A stretch of 64,000 bases of DNA from Pyrinomonadaceae bacterium (GTDB lineage Bacteria; Acidobacteriota; Blastocatellia; Pyrinomonadales; Pyrinomonadaceae). Position 1 is the first letter of the stretch, and each line of letters opens with the position of its first letter. Position numbers and translations under genes: made by a program. The notes under the pieces are model-generated. The model made no database searches, was not told the DNA's origin, and worked only from the letters and a program-made list of their open reading frames with translations. Where the stretch lies: positions 177,891-241,890 of the forward strand of contig JACMJZ010000026.1 of the NCBI GenBank assembly GCA_014380365.1. The letters are read 5' to 3'. Of this stretch, positions 1-9,472 are shown in pieces.

Positions 1-1460
1 TTGGTACGCCATTCGTTGGTGTACTCGTTGAAATTGGAAAAGGTGTCAGTAAATTTCTGTGCGGCAGTGTTAAGCGGTGCATCCAGTTGGCGTAACTTTT
101 CGCCCAAGCTGCCAAGTTGCACCTCCAGAGATTCTTTAATTTCACGCAGCCGTTCCTGCAATTCCGTTTGCACCTCGCCTAGACTTGCGGTGAGGTTTTC
201 TCGCAGCGGCTTGCCCAGGGCGGCTTCGAGGGCTTGGCCGATTTCCTCATTGCGCTGGCCCAAACTTTGGAAGGCTTTTTCCGCTCCGACCAACACTGCG
301 CCCAACTTCTCATCAATCCCTTCCCGATTGGCTACGTAGGCCGCTTCATAACTTTGGAGGGCCTGGAGTACTTGCACCAGCTGCAGGTTCCCACTATTCA
401 GCTGCTCCTGAATGCGTTGTCGAAACTCCTCTGAACCGGCGATGTTGCGCTGGACGCTCTCCTGAAATGCTCTGGACTCCTGAGTCATTTGGTTATAGAG
501 CTTGCGCAGATCGTCCTGAAAGGGTGTTAGCGCATTCACGCCTTCAACGAACTTCTGGGAAAATGTGCTGAGGGTGTTAGCAACTTTTCCCATCTCTTTG
601 AGAGCTTCGGTGCTGAGGCCGAGAGTCTCCCTGAGGGTGCCGGCTTTTTGTTGGAAATCGTCGGCGAACTCGGTGACCTGCTTTGCTGCCTCGACGCTCC
701 GTTCCATTTGCTCTCTACTAAGGTGCAGTCTTTCCTGCAGTTTCTGGGAAGGAGTGGGAACAAGTTGCGGAATCCAGACCGTCAACGTCGTACGTTCGAG
801 TAAACCACCCAGTGGCAACGCGACGGCACGTAAGTAGAACGCGAAAAGCAAAACGCCAAATACCGTAAGCGAGACTCCCAGGATGCTGGGGGCAAATGCG
901 CCCTTCAGAGTCCCGAGCAACTGCTGCAAGCTGAGGCTCAGAGTGTCGTTGTTGAGTTGCGACGTGCCCCGCAACAATTCATCCAGAGCAGCCATCGTAT
1001 CCGCCAGACCGAAGAGTGTTCCCAGCAAACCCAGGATAATAAAGATCGACAGCAGCGAGCGGTGCAGGGTATTGATTCGGAATAGTGCGTCGCTCGTATT
1101 TTTGATGAGCCCGCGTGCGTCAAGCTGGCTCTCGTTCCGCCCTGCCTCGAAGATCGCGCGTAAATGGCTGGTGATCGGACTCCTCGTCGGAAGAGCTTTC
1201 GCCAGCTCAAACGAGTTGAAGATCTCTTCGTTTGAGCGCTGCACGGCCGAAGCGGAATCAGCATTCTCGTCGCTCACGAGGCGTTCTGGAACTCGCAGCC
1301 CGCTGACATCCTGACAGCGCGCGATTTGGACCGCGTACTGAAGATGCCGCCACAAGCTGACCACGAGCAGACCAAACCAGAAACCGAATAGCACTACCAA
1401 TAGGTAGACAATCCAGAGTGCGATCGGATTCTGTGGGATTAGATAATCAAGCAGTCTCAT
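1..1460 (-). CDS. MotA/TolQ/ExbB-like membrane protein with long coiled coil, 3' end outside window
   Basis: The open frame starts at ATG 1460 and runs without a stop off the left edge (about 486 codons seen). Residues about 8-35 form a first hydrophobic segment. Residues about 133-153 contain IFIILGLLGTLFGL, which resembles the conserved helix of MotA/TolQ/ExbB proton-channel proteins, and a third segment lies at about 191-210. From about residue 230 to the edge the protein is predicted coiled coil rich in Gln, Glu and Leu. It is the last visible gene of the minus-strand operon with tubulin-like, actin-like and vWA proteins, so it may couple ion flow or membrane anchoring to that machine. 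The family call rests on one motif and topology only; the C-terminus is unseen. Confidence 0.7.
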   Translation of the reverse strand, partial: MRLLDYLIPQNPIALWIVYLLVVLFGFWFGLLVVSLWRHLQYAVQIARCQDVSGLRVPERLVSDENADSASAVQRSNEEIFNSFELAKALPTRSPITSHLRAIFEAGRNESQLDARGLIKNTSDALFRINTLHRSLLSIFIILGLLGTLFGLADTMAALDELLRGTSQLNNDTLSLSLQQLLGTLKGAFAPSILGVSLTVFGVLLFAFYLRAVALPLGGLLERTTLTVWIPQLVPTPSQKLQERLHLSREQMERSVEAAKQVTEFADDFQQKAGTLRETLGLSTEALKEMGKVANTLSTFSQKFVEGVNALTPFQDDLRKLYNQMTQESRAFQESVQRNIAGSEEFRQRIQEQLNSGNLQLVQVLQALQSYEAAYVANREGIDEKLGAVLVGAEKAFQSLGQRNEEIGQALEAALGKPLRENLTASLGEVQTELQERLREIKESLEVQLGSLGEKLRQLDAPLNTAAQKFTDTFSNFNEYTNEWRT

Positions 1461-1534
1461 GAGATTCGTTTGTTAGCTTGGCGGTGTCATTTCCTTAGTG
1501 AGATTCAAACTTGTGAACTGACGTTCCGCCGATT

Positions 1535-2629
1535 TCAGTCACCGAGCCCTAAATCCAATTCGCCGGGCGACTTCAACACCCAACAGTCCCCATCCCGTTT
1601 GAAGATGGCCGGTTTTCGTACCTGATAGCGTGAGTAGGACCGTGACGGATCGTAGGCCGGATTGCCGAACATTTCGCCAAGAGCGCCGGCGTTATAGCTG
1701 ACCGGACCGATTGTTAAACCCAATCGCGGAAAGACTTCATACTGATTCCCTCCGGATTTTGGAAACGCAAAAAAATCACCATCAGTGGTTTCTTTGAACT
1801 CTGGCTTAATTGTCGCAGTGGGGTTCTGCCTGCGTTCGACCGCATTCACAGTGCCCACCCTCACCGGTTGGTGTCTTTCACGAAATCGTTCCCGGGCAAC
1901 ATTGTCGGTGACTGCTTGGTTATAGAGACCGATAATGTCGGATTCCTTGATGGCACTGGAGCGCCGCCGAATAATAGTTGGCTGACCGGCGACGGATTTC
2001 GCGGCTACTGGCACATCCTCGTCAACCGAGCTCCTCATTGTTCTGAAGTCGTCTTCAAGAATATCGGCAGTCGTCTCAGCCTCCGAGTCTTCACCCGTGG
2101 GATAACCGAAGTCTTCTTCAGTAGCGTTTTGCGTCGCCTTGGCGGCCGCCGCCCTTTCGGATTCCGTTTTCAATTTTAAGACGATAGTTAGATCGGTTCT
2201 GATTCCCGTTATGGCTTCCTTGATTTCTTTCAGACGATCGGCGAGTACGTCGGACTCAGTGGCCTGCGGCAGGGGTTTAGGCGTGGTTAACGACGAGAAG
2301 AATCGCCTGATTAGACCCGGCTTTCCTGAATTATCAACAACTGTTTGGTCCCCAGGCAATTTACCTGGTGGTTTGGATTTCTCGCCTCCCAGTAACTGGT
2401 TGACCAACTTCCGGACTTTTTTGACTGACTCCGTCAAAAAAACTAATTGGTTCTCGGTTAAATCTGAAACCATAAGAGCAGTAGCGCTCTGATTGTGACG
2501 CGTTCGACGACTCCGTACGAAGTACCCCGCCCCAAACGCCAGAAACATGAAGAAAAGGAGCATCCCTGCGTACAAGAGCTGCGCTATTGAACCCGCGATT
2601 AGTTGCATCAAAAGCGTCATGGGATTCAT
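1535..2629 (-). CDS. Membrane-anchored coiled-coil protein, unknown family
   Basis: A 364-residue protein with one N-terminal membrane segment (about residues 10-33, ending in a basic stop-transfer stretch RSRRTRH). Two helical, probably coiled-coil stretches follow (about 55-85 and 120-165), then a low-complexity acidic linker. The C-terminal region of about 140 residues is rich in Pro, Gly and aromatic residues and looks like a compact beta domain (FPRLGLTIGPVSYNAG). I do not recognise the family. It begins 11 bp after the actin-like gene and ends 74 bp before the MotA/TolQ-like gene, so it is almost certainly co-transcribed. The topology predicts a cytoplasmic coiled coil and domain that could contact the NTPases of the operon; that is inference. 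Confidence 0.75.
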   Translation of the reverse strand: MNPMTLLMQLIAGSIAQLLYAGMLLFFMFLAFGAGYFVRSRRTRHNQSATALMVSDLTENQLVFLTESVKKVRKLVNQLLGGEKSKPPGKLPGDQTVVDNSGKPGLIRRFFSSLTTPKPLPQATESDVLADRLKEIKEAITGIRTDLTIVLKLKTESERAAAAKATQNATEEDFGYPTGEDSEAETTADILEDDFRTMRSSVDEDVPVAAKSVAGQPTIIRRRSSAIKESDIIGLYNQAVTDNVARERFRERHQPVRVGTVNAVERRQNPTATIKPEFKETTDGDFFAFPKSGGNQYEVFPRLGLTIGPVSYNAGALGEMFGNPAYDPSRSYSRYQVRKPAIFKRDGDCWVLKSPGELDLGLGD

Positions 2630-2640
2630 CGATCACGAAG

Positions 2641-5600
2641 TCAACCGCCCAGTCGAATCTCAAGCCAGTGGCGAAGCGCCATGATGAAGATCGGTTCGAC
2701 TACGATATTTGCTGTTGTCTGCGAGTTGCGATATCGGCTCAGGCTCTGACCGAGCCGGTTAATTATTTCTTTGGTTTCTTCCTTAGACATGTCTACTGTC
2801 GAAACAAGACCTCTCGTCCGGGCAAATTGATTAAAGGCAATAAGAAAATCCGGCAATCGCTCCAACTTTTCCGGAGGGGCCAAGTTTCTGGTAAAACTCT
2901 CTGGTGTGAGAGTGGTGTTCCATGGGAGCTTACGTGCGGCATGATCTTTCTCGTCTTCATCATTCGAGGTCGGCCATTCGGTTGGCGTTCCTTCGGCAAC
3001 GAAACACTCCCCCGCAAGAACTTTGCCCTCCTGATTACCGCCCTGGAGACTCGAGTCGGACACCAAGCCATACGCGGCCTCCATTTTCGGCTCGGGGCTA
3101 AGGATCACGTTGAACGCTTGGTCGTCGGTTAATCCAGCCGCCTGTGAGAAAACTGTCTTGTAGAGCATATTGATTAACCCATCGCCATCGATGTCCAGCC
3201 AACGGAAAATGCGCGAGCCGTTCCCTCCCACATAAACGTTAGGAATGTTCTGGTAGTACACACGGATCTGCATGAGGTATCTCAATAAGGAACCCACGTA
3301 ATAGAAGAGCCCAGCGACGCCCAAGGCGAGATGCTGCTGCAATGCCTTTACCTGTTGCGTCCCCGCATGGACGGGGAGCTCCGTGAAGATCAAGTTGCTG
3401 TTGTACCGCAGCAAGGCGTCGGTCAAGGCATAGTAAGGCTTCTTGTCACTCTTGCTTTTTCCTTTTTCATCGGGCAACTCACTGACCCCGACGCCGAATA
3501 ATCCAAGGAAGTCTGGATGATGCCAAAGGTAATTTGAGAAGATGTTTCTTCCTGCGAGAAGCACGGATGTTTGCCAGACAGGTTTATCATTCTGCCAAAT
3601 GGAGATGTCCGAGGTGCTCCCCCCGATATCTATGAAGATAGTACCCACTGCGGTGGCTGCGCTGAGGTGGTTCACAAAATATAGTGCGGCGGCCACGCTT
3701 TCCGTTTGCTTTTCGTTTTTAGCAGTTCGACTCAACCCTGACTGGGCGACGCAATCCGACGTGACTTGATTCCAAATCTCCGAAAAGCCCACCATTTGCT
3801 CAGCGCTGAAGGCGGTGGGATAGGAGAAAGCCCAACTAGCTTTGCTTGCGCCAGCAACTACCAGCTCTGCTGCCGTTTGTAAGCACAGTTGCGCCAAGAA
3901 TGCTTTTACCATCCTTCTGTCACTGTCGTCAGAAGACCATTTGAGGTCTAAGGCCAAGCCCGGTTGGTTGGCATCAAAGGTTCCCGCGCCCGGCAACAAG
4001 TAGATGTGTCCATTGAGAAATGGATGGAATTGCTGAGCGTGCGAATTCTCAAAACTCTGGAAGAAGCTTAGGAGAGGCATTTCGCTTTCGCTTTTTGGCA
4101 GGAAGAAGTTAGTTAGTTGCGCCTGCGCAATGTCACCTGATGCAGTGACGCTTAGTTTCCTTTCGGCGAATTTAACAGGGAACCTCTGCTCACCCACTCG
4201 TGCGCAGACGGTTGTGCTGGCCGCTCCGAAATCTATTCCAACTCTATAGGACTTTCCGCGCGGTAGAATAGGTTCTGGTTGGGTAAGCAGCAGGAGACCA
4301 GCATCTTGGTGCTCCATCTGATTGGTCTGTGCATTAGCGATGGAGGCTCGGCAGACCATCGCCTCCGGATAATTTTCCGTACGCCAGTATCGACGTTTCC
4401 CGCGACCTGTTAATGGCACTTCACTTTCGGTGGACTGGCCCGGTGCGTAGGGCTTTGCGGCAAATGTGCTGCGCGCATCATCCGTTGAAAAACACGTGTA
4501 ATATGCCTTCCAGTCGGGGGCTTTGAAGTTCGGCCATACCTCCAAAATGGGTACATTGTCGAGGGTTTGAATCTCTTCCCGCCGGTAGAGCTTCGTAAGT
4601 TCGATGGTTCGTCCTGCCGCATTATTCAAGTCGGGTCCAGATAGTTTGAGAAACAGACGAATCCTAAGTCCATCCGGCGTTTGATCCCACCGTACGCGTT
4701 GCGCCAAGTCGTCCGATGTGAGGTGCTGCATTAGTTCCCATCGCAGCGGCAGGATGGGCGTAACGCTGTTGCTGCCGCCTGGAAGCGTGAGGGACTGAGT
4801 GCCGGTGCCTTGCGTACCCGGAAAAGCGTTTTCCTGGAAGATCACGAACAGTGTTTTAGTGAAAAAGTCTGCGCCCTTCCAGACGTCAGCGTCCTTGACG
4901 GTGACCTTCGTTGAGGCCAGGGTTTGAGCTCCGTCAACGGTCACATCTTGCAGAGACATGTCCCACTGCTCGGCGATGCCTCTGTCAAAGACGAGTAGAG
5001 GTTTAACTGGCGAGCGCCCCGCTGAAGGAATGAGCTTTACGTGGGACTCATCAGTCAAATTGCCGTCCGCGGGCTTATCGAGGTACTTGAAGACTCCCGC
5101 TTCCTTGCCTTGCATCCCAAAGCCGGACTGACTAAGACTGCAAGTTCCCGCACCGAGTTGATCCCTGAAGGTTCCCAACAATCCCGAAAGAAGATCCCAG
5201 CGATCGATCTTGCGATCCGGGTGTACGTCCAACTTGGCGATGAGCTGGGTGAGCCAGCCAGAGAGAATTTCCTTATAGCGGGGCGGAAGAAATGGTACTG
5301 GGTCTTTGAGGTGCGCCCCTTTGTACCAGCTGACTTCCTGGCTACTTATCCGGTCTAAGTAATCTGTTGCCGTTGCAACCAAAGTCGTTGGCGACGTCAT
5401 GCCGATTGGCTTACCGTTAAAGAGAAACACATACAGTGATCGCCATGATGTATCCGAAGCCAATGTAGCCTTAGGCAGTAGCTTTGATAGCGTTTGCAAG
5501 AAATCTCGCTGTCCAGGAGCTTCTTCTTCCTGCTCCTCCGAGTTTCGTCTTACTGGTGCGGAAACTGGCAGAGTTATCGGGCTCACAGTCAAACGATCGA

Positions 5601-5883
5601 GCTTCAGGACATCCTTAAGCGCGATCATTGCCAGCAGGCCGCGCCATTCGCCATGAATGCGATCATGTAGCACATGTTCAGTATCTAAGAGAGCCATTTC
5701 AAAGAGGAGCGGGCGCGCCCACATGTCGGGAATCGAGCTGATTTCCGTTTCTACCTTGTCAACTTTCAATCCGCCGCTCAGTTTGTCGAGCGAGTCGCGC
5801 GTGCGGACGTCCCACTTTCCGGACTCTTTGAAGAGTTTTACGTTATGAGTTGTCTTCAGTTTGGGTAGTATTGGAAATGTCAT
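2641..5883 (-). CDS. Large actin/Hsp70-superfamily ATPase with unknown N-terminal half
   Basis: This 1080-residue protein contains the three nucleotide-binding motifs of the actin/Hsp70/hexokinase fold: phosphate 1 at about residue 547 (GIDFGAASTTVCAR), phosphate 2 at about 749 (FIDIGGSTSDISIW) and an adenosine-type motif at about 886 (YVGGNGSRIFRW). The roughly 540 residues before them match no family I know. There is no signal peptide or membrane segment, so it should be cytoplasmic. A good ribosome site (GGAGG) precedes ATG 5883. It lies 33 bp after the tubulin-like gene. Size and the actin-like second half recall large bacterial proteins such as SrfB; an HMM search would be needed to decide this. 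Polymerisation versus chaperone-like activity cannot be told from sequence. Confidence 0.85.
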   Translation of the reverse strand: MTFPILPKLKTTHNVKLFKESGKWDVRTRDSLDKLSGGLKVDKVETEISSIPDMWARPLLFEMALLDTEHVLHDRIHGEWRGLLAMIALKDVLKLDRLTVSPITLPVSAPVRRNSEEQEEEAPGQRDFLQTLSKLLPKATLASDTSWRSLYVFLFNGKPIGMTSPTTLVATATDYLDRISSQEVSWYKGAHLKDPVPFLPPRYKEILSGWLTQLIAKLDVHPDRKIDRWDLLSGLLGTFRDQLGAGTCSLSQSGFGMQGKEAGVFKYLDKPADGNLTDESHVKLIPSAGRSPVKPLLVFDRGIAEQWDMSLQDVTVDGAQTLASTKVTVKDADVWKGADFFTKTLFVIFQENAFPGTQGTGTQSLTLPGGSNSVTPILPLRWELMQHLTSDDLAQRVRWDQTPDGLRIRLFLKLSGPDLNNAAGRTIELTKLYRREEIQTLDNVPILEVWPNFKAPDWKAYYTCFSTDDARSTFAAKPYAPGQSTESEVPLTGRGKRRYWRTENYPEAMVCRASIANAQTNQMEHQDAGLLLLTQPEPILPRGKSYRVGIDFGAASTTVCARVGEQRFPVKFAERKLSVTASGDIAQAQLTNFFLPKSESEMPLLSFFQSFENSHAQQFHPFLNGHIYLLPGAGTFDANQPGLALDLKWSSDDSDRRMVKAFLAQLCLQTAAELVVAGASKASWAFSYPTAFSAEQMVGFSEIWNQVTSDCVAQSGLSRTAKNEKQTESVAAALYFVNHLSAATAVGTIFIDIGGSTSDISIWQNDKPVWQTSVLLAGRNIFSNYLWHHPDFLGLFGVGVSELPDEKGKSKSDKKPYYALTDALLRYNSNLIFTELPVHAGTQQVKALQQHLALGVAGLFYYVGSLLRYLMQIRVYYQNIPNVYVGGNGSRIFRWLDIDGDGLINMLYKTVFSQAAGLTDDQAFNVILSPEPKMEAAYGLVSDSSLQGGNQEGKVLAGECFVAEGTPTEWPTSNDEDEKDHAARKLPWNTTLTPESFTRNLAPPEKLERLPDFLIAFNQFARTRGLVSTVDMSKEETKEIINRLGQSLSRYRNSQTTANIVVEPIFIMALRHWLEIRLGG

Positions 5884-5916
5884 GGGTTGTAGGCCTCCGG
5901 AGATTAGCTCTGAGTT

Positions 5917-7428
5917 CTAACCAAGCTCATCAGTTTTCACTTTGCCGCAAGCATCGTACAAAGCTCGGGCAAATATGCCGACACCTTCCGCTTTCGGGTC
6001 TTTCACTCTTATGTCACTCATTCTTTCCCACAACTCACTCAGCGCGCCTGGATACTCCTTCGTGACAGGCAACAGTAGATTGCCGAATGCCTCGCGGCTG
6101 AATTCAGCGGGATTTTTGAGCTGCACAATCGGCCTGCCGTTTTCATCATCGATCGTCTCGGCAAACGCCGTGAAGTTGACTAAGTGCCCGCCCGCAGCAA
6201 CATTGTCTCCGGTTTGAGATTGTTCGATATTCGCTAACCAAAGCAGAAAACCCTCACAGTAAGTCTTGAGCTGCTTGAGTTCTTTCTGCATGCCGATCTT
6301 CAGGTCAACCTTTCTGCGCTTGAAGAGGTTCACATACCAGGGTGCTCGGTAATCCCGGCCCTCGTTATTTATGCTCTCCAGCATGGGGTAATAGGACGAA
6401 AGGTAAGCAAAAGCGAAGCGAGCGAGTTGGTTAACTTTTGCTTTCAGCTGGAGGAAGCCCGGATCGTAGGGAAGATCGGCCCAACCGGTCTTATCTTTCA
6501 GCTCACGCGAAATATGCGGATAGCCCTGAACATTATCGTTAGCAAAGAAGTGAATTGAGGCAAGCGCTGCGTACATTTCCAGCAAGTGAGGTTCATTTTC
6601 CTGTTCCTGGCCGCCGATGCTGGATGTTCTCATCGGTTTCAAAGTCTCATTTCCTAGGAGGTAAACGGCATTGCAAACCTTGAGTTCGTCTTGATGGTGA
6701 TAATAGTTTAAAGCTGTCTGTGTACTGAGGAGGAATGTGTCGGCGTCAACCCTCATTCGCTCCTTCTTTACCGGGTCGAAGGAAAAATAAGGCAGCATCA
6801 AGACGCTACCCAATTGGAAGCGGTCGGCTAGCTTGGATGAGAATTCATTCTTCACTAGCCGGCCAATCGTGGGAACGCCCGAAGCTCCCGTACCGCCGAA
6901 TATTGAGCCAAAGAGCATGACCTTGGCACCTTCGCCCGCACCAACGTCAAGACCGATCTGATCTCGCAAGCTAGCCCACGGTTCCTCCCCGCCTAGCTTT
7001 ACGGCAGCAGCCATCACCGCGGCCCCTATCGATGGATGACCCCGGAATCCAAATTCGAGCGAGGTCTGTTTCTCTTTTGGACTGTAAAGCACGTCGAATA
7101 GTTGGGCTGCGGGCCGGGCCAAGGTGTTGTAGTTGAAGAACTGATCCAGACGCTCTGGTTTGTCCTGCAGCGGCGACCAAATATCGGGCTTTGCTATCCG
7201 CAAGTCATTCTTGAACAGGTCTGTGGCTCCTACCCTGAGTTGCTTACAATCGTGGTAGTTTTGCAGTAGTTGGCCAGCGCGTTTCAGACTGCCATTAGCG
7301 CCATCGGGGTCCACGAAGAGACTGAAAAAGGATCGGTTGTCAGGCATGAGGCCGGCAGCACAAAGATGAATGAAGGACTCAACGCATTTGGCACCGGTGC
7401 CGCCAATGCCGATGACGTAATAACTCAT
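5917..7428 (-). CDS. Tubulin/FtsZ-like GTPase, not FtsZ
   Basis: The 503-residue protein begins with a glycine-rich nucleotide loop (GIGGTGAK, residues 7-14). It carries a divergent tubulin signature at about residues 174-187 (GSIFGGTGASGVPTIG; FtsZ has GGGTGTG). Downstream, an ALNYYHHQ stretch near residue 265 is in the place of the tubulin nucleotide-contacting Asn helix. It is longer than FtsZ (about 380) and lacks the FtsZ C-terminal peptide; the true ftsZ is elsewhere in this window. It fits the broad group of bacterial tubulin-like proteins (Pfam Tubulin_2 type). From memory, Makarova and Koonin (2010) linked an FtsZ-like family to vWA proteins and proposed membrane remodelling. A ribosome site AAGGAAG precedes ATG 7428. 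GTP binding is well supported; filament formation is inferred. Confidence 0.85.
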   Translation of the reverse strand: MSYYVIGIGGTGAKCVESFIHLCAAGLMPDNRSFFSLFVDPDGANGSLKRAGQLLQNYHDCKQLRVGATDLFKNDLRIAKPDIWSPLQDKPERLDQFFNYNTLARPAAQLFDVLYSPKEKQTSLEFGFRGHPSIGAAVMAAAVKLGGEEPWASLRDQIGLDVGAGEGAKVMLFGSIFGGTGASGVPTIGRLVKNEFSSKLADRFQLGSVLMLPYFSFDPVKKERMRVDADTFLLSTQTALNYYHHQDELKVCNAVYLLGNETLKPMRTSSIGGQEQENEPHLLEMYAALASIHFFANDNVQGYPHISRELKDKTGWADLPYDPGFLQLKAKVNQLARFAFAYLSSYYPMLESINNEGRDYRAPWYVNLFKRRKVDLKIGMQKELKQLKTYCEGFLLWLANIEQSQTGDNVAAGGHLVNFTAFAETIDDENGRPIVQLKNPAEFSREAFGNLLLPVTKEYPGALSELWERMSDIRVKDPKAEGVGIFARALYDACGKVKTDELG

Positions 7429-7459
7429 GGTCTACTTCCTTTCTGAAGGTGAGACGACA

Positions 7460-7927
7460 CTACCAGCGACGTACTGCCATTGCGCCCCATGGCATATATT
7501 TGAACGACGATGGTGACAAGAACAGTGTGGCCAGGTAGAACACAGCCAAGTTGTTAGCTAGATAAAACACCCAGGATAGCCGTCCCCATTCCTGACCTGC
7601 CGGTGTGAAGTACATTGCCGGTACGACCCCAACTAGCGAGACGATGAGAAATATGAACCACAGTGTGCGTGTTCTATTCGTCTTGGTCCAATAGTTCAAG
7701 TTAACAACCCATTGACCCCAAACAAACCACACCATTGCCATCAGCAACGCAGCACCCGCACTTACTGCTGCCCAGTAGCGGAATGATTCACGCCAAGCGT
7801 CCAGCGTAATATCAGGCCCGGTACTCACGAGAGAATCCAGCAACTGATCCTCGCCGGGAATAACAAAGAAAAAAAAGATAAGCGCGATGCCTATCATCCC
7901 AAACATAAAGCCGATTGGTTTCAACAT
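7460..7927 (-). CDS. Small four-helix membrane protein of the tubulin-like operon
   Basis: A 155-residue protein that is hydrophobic throughout, with four predicted membrane segments at about residues 5-24, 50-72, 87-107 and 118-140. No family is recognised. The start ATG 7927 has a strong ribosome site (GAGGAG), and the gene sits 17 bp after the vWA lipoprotein gene and 31 bp before the tubulin-like gene. Its fixed place in a tight operon suggests a membrane anchor or assembly partner for neighbouring proteins, but nothing in the sequence proves this. Confidence 0.75.
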   Translation of the reverse strand: MLKPIGFMFGMIGIALIFFFFVIPGEDQLLDSLVSTGPDITLDAWRESFRYWAAVSAGAALLMAMVWFVWGQWVVNLNYWTKTNRTRTLWFIFLIVSLVGVVPAMYFTPAGQEWGRLSWVFYLANNLAVFYLATLFLSPSSFKYMPWGAMAVRRW

Positions 7928-7944
7928 AAGAACTCCTCTGAAAT

Positions 7945-9348
7945 CTACTTGTCGACCTGGATGTAAAGATGGAGGTCGCCGACTTTGGGCGGGGTAGTGC
8001 TGAGAACCGCGCCTTGCAGAGTGCCCAGGAAATTCTCCAGGTTGTAAGTCTTCGCCCCGTTGAAATCATGCGGGTTCCGATGCCAGGTTTGGATCTCGTC
8101 GTCACGCATGTTCCACAGGGGAATCCAGTCTGCCAAAGTGTTAGGCTTGGGACGCAAGACAATTCGATACTGATAGATTCCAGCGCCAGGTAGATCGCTC
8201 ACCTCAATGTCGACCCTGAGTTGTAGCTTGTCGAACGGCGTTTGCTGCGGCAGAAGGTTTGCTACAACGTGAAAGGCTTTTTGGGCTTCAGCGTTTTCGA
8301 CCGGAACGAGTACTTTTCCCCCCTTGTCTTCGCCTTTCCAAGCTGTAACTTCCGACGTCAAGTCGCTGCCGTATCCCATTACGTTGGGCAGGGCGGCATC
8401 GTAGCGTAAATCGATGATCAACTTCGCTTTGGTTCTGCCCTTGCTAATCTTGAACGCCTTTACGTGATTACCTCTGTAGTCGCCTGAGACCAGGTTGCTA
8501 CTGCTGATCTCGCTTACCCTATCGGCCGTCTTAAGTTTCGCTCCAGAAAAGGACGCGAGACGCGATGACAGATGGCGCGAAAGAATCAGCTCATGCTTGT
8601 CTGGGAAAGTATTTACGCCGGTCGCGGCAAGGACATCGAAGTAATGTGCGATATCGGCGTGCGTTCCAAAAGCCAGCAAGTAAAATGGCCGGTTTCTTTC
8701 TGGTTTATCACTCTTATAACCGAATGAATATGCGCTTGGGCCAACGTCATAAACTGAGCCCTCAAACTGACTGCGGATGGCATAGCTACCAATAGCCAGG
8801 TTGTTTGCGATGAACTTCTGTTTGAGTTTTTCACTTAGCTGATTGACGTCAGCGTTAGATTGAAATAGGTCAGTGACGATAACCGTCAAGTGGTCTGGCT
8901 GGGCCTTGTCGATGACTCGTTCAATTAACGTCTTCCGATTGTATTTGCTGTCGCCATAGAAGGCGGGCTTAACTGCCTCTAGATACGCACGGCCCGGCAA
9001 GGGGGCGATGTCATCGCCAAATTTATAGAAGCTGACCTCGCCACCCTTCCACCCCTCAATTACGCTTCGTTCAAGCAAGGGAACTGTTTGTTGATAAAAG
9101 CTCGAGCTTTGCGTAGAAACAAATCCTCTCATCGAAAGTGTCGCGTCGAAGAACACGTCAACCTTTAGTGTCTGAGATACCGGTTCAAAGTCTTCTTTGA
9201 TTTCGGGCGGGGGCAAGCCTTTCCGTTTGGCGCAACCAGAAAAGCCTGAGGTGAGAAGCAAACACGCTCCCAGAGAGATGATCACAAGTAGTCGTATCAT
9301 TCTCCGGTTAACAAACCAAAAGGATCCGCCAGATCGATTCGTCTTCAT
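7945..9348 (-). CDS. vWA-domain lipoprotein
   Basis: The protein (467 residues from ATG 9348) has a basic N-terminus, a hydrophobic segment and a lipobox ending at Cys39 (LTSGFSGC), so it should be lipid-anchored and exported. Right after it comes a vWA core beginning VDVFFDATLSMRG. The metal-site motif is D68-x-T70-x-S72, the usual DxSxS with Thr for the first Ser. TVIVTDLFQS further on fits the later vWA strand and Asp. vWA domains bind partner proteins through a metal ion. A TTG six bases upstream is in frame, and a shorter start at ATG 9300 would give a more standard lipoprotein signal; the ATG at 9348 has no clear ribosome site. It is the second gene of the cytoskeletal operon and the only one clearly outside the cytoplasm. 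Confidence 0.85.
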   Translation of the reverse strand: MKTNRSGGSFWFVNRRMIRLLVIISLGACLLLTSGFSGCAKRKGLPPPEIKEDFEPVSQTLKVDVFFDATLSMRGFVSTQSSSFYQQTVPLLERSVIEGWKGGEVSFYKFGDDIAPLPGRAYLEAVKPAFYGDSKYNRKTLIERVIDKAQPDHLTVIVTDLFQSNADVNQLSEKLKQKFIANNLAIGSYAIRSQFEGSVYDVGPSAYSFGYKSDKPERNRPFYLLAFGTHADIAHYFDVLAATGVNTFPDKHELILSRHLSSRLASFSGAKLKTADRVSEISSSNLVSGDYRGNHVKAFKISKGRTKAKLIIDLRYDAALPNVMGYGSDLTSEVTAWKGEDKGGKVLVPVENAEAQKAFHVVANLLPQQTPFDKLQLRVDIEVSDLPGAGIYQYRIVLRPKPNTLADWIPLWNMRDDEIQTWHRNPHDFNGAKTYNLENFLGTLQGAVLSTTPPKVGDLHLYIQVDK

Positions 9349-9472
9349 TTGCAAAGTGTGCGGCCCTGATTAAGATTGAGGGTTAGTTGCAGAAGGTAAC
9401 AACATCATTCGCTGGACTCGTATAGACTGCAAATGTGGTTTTCGCTTGATTCGCCTTCAGGCATGAGTTTCG

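Noticed and set aside
2587..3132. Plus-strand frame of 181 codons opposite the actin-like gene
   Set aside because: No domain, and it overlaps a gene with clear ATPase motifs.
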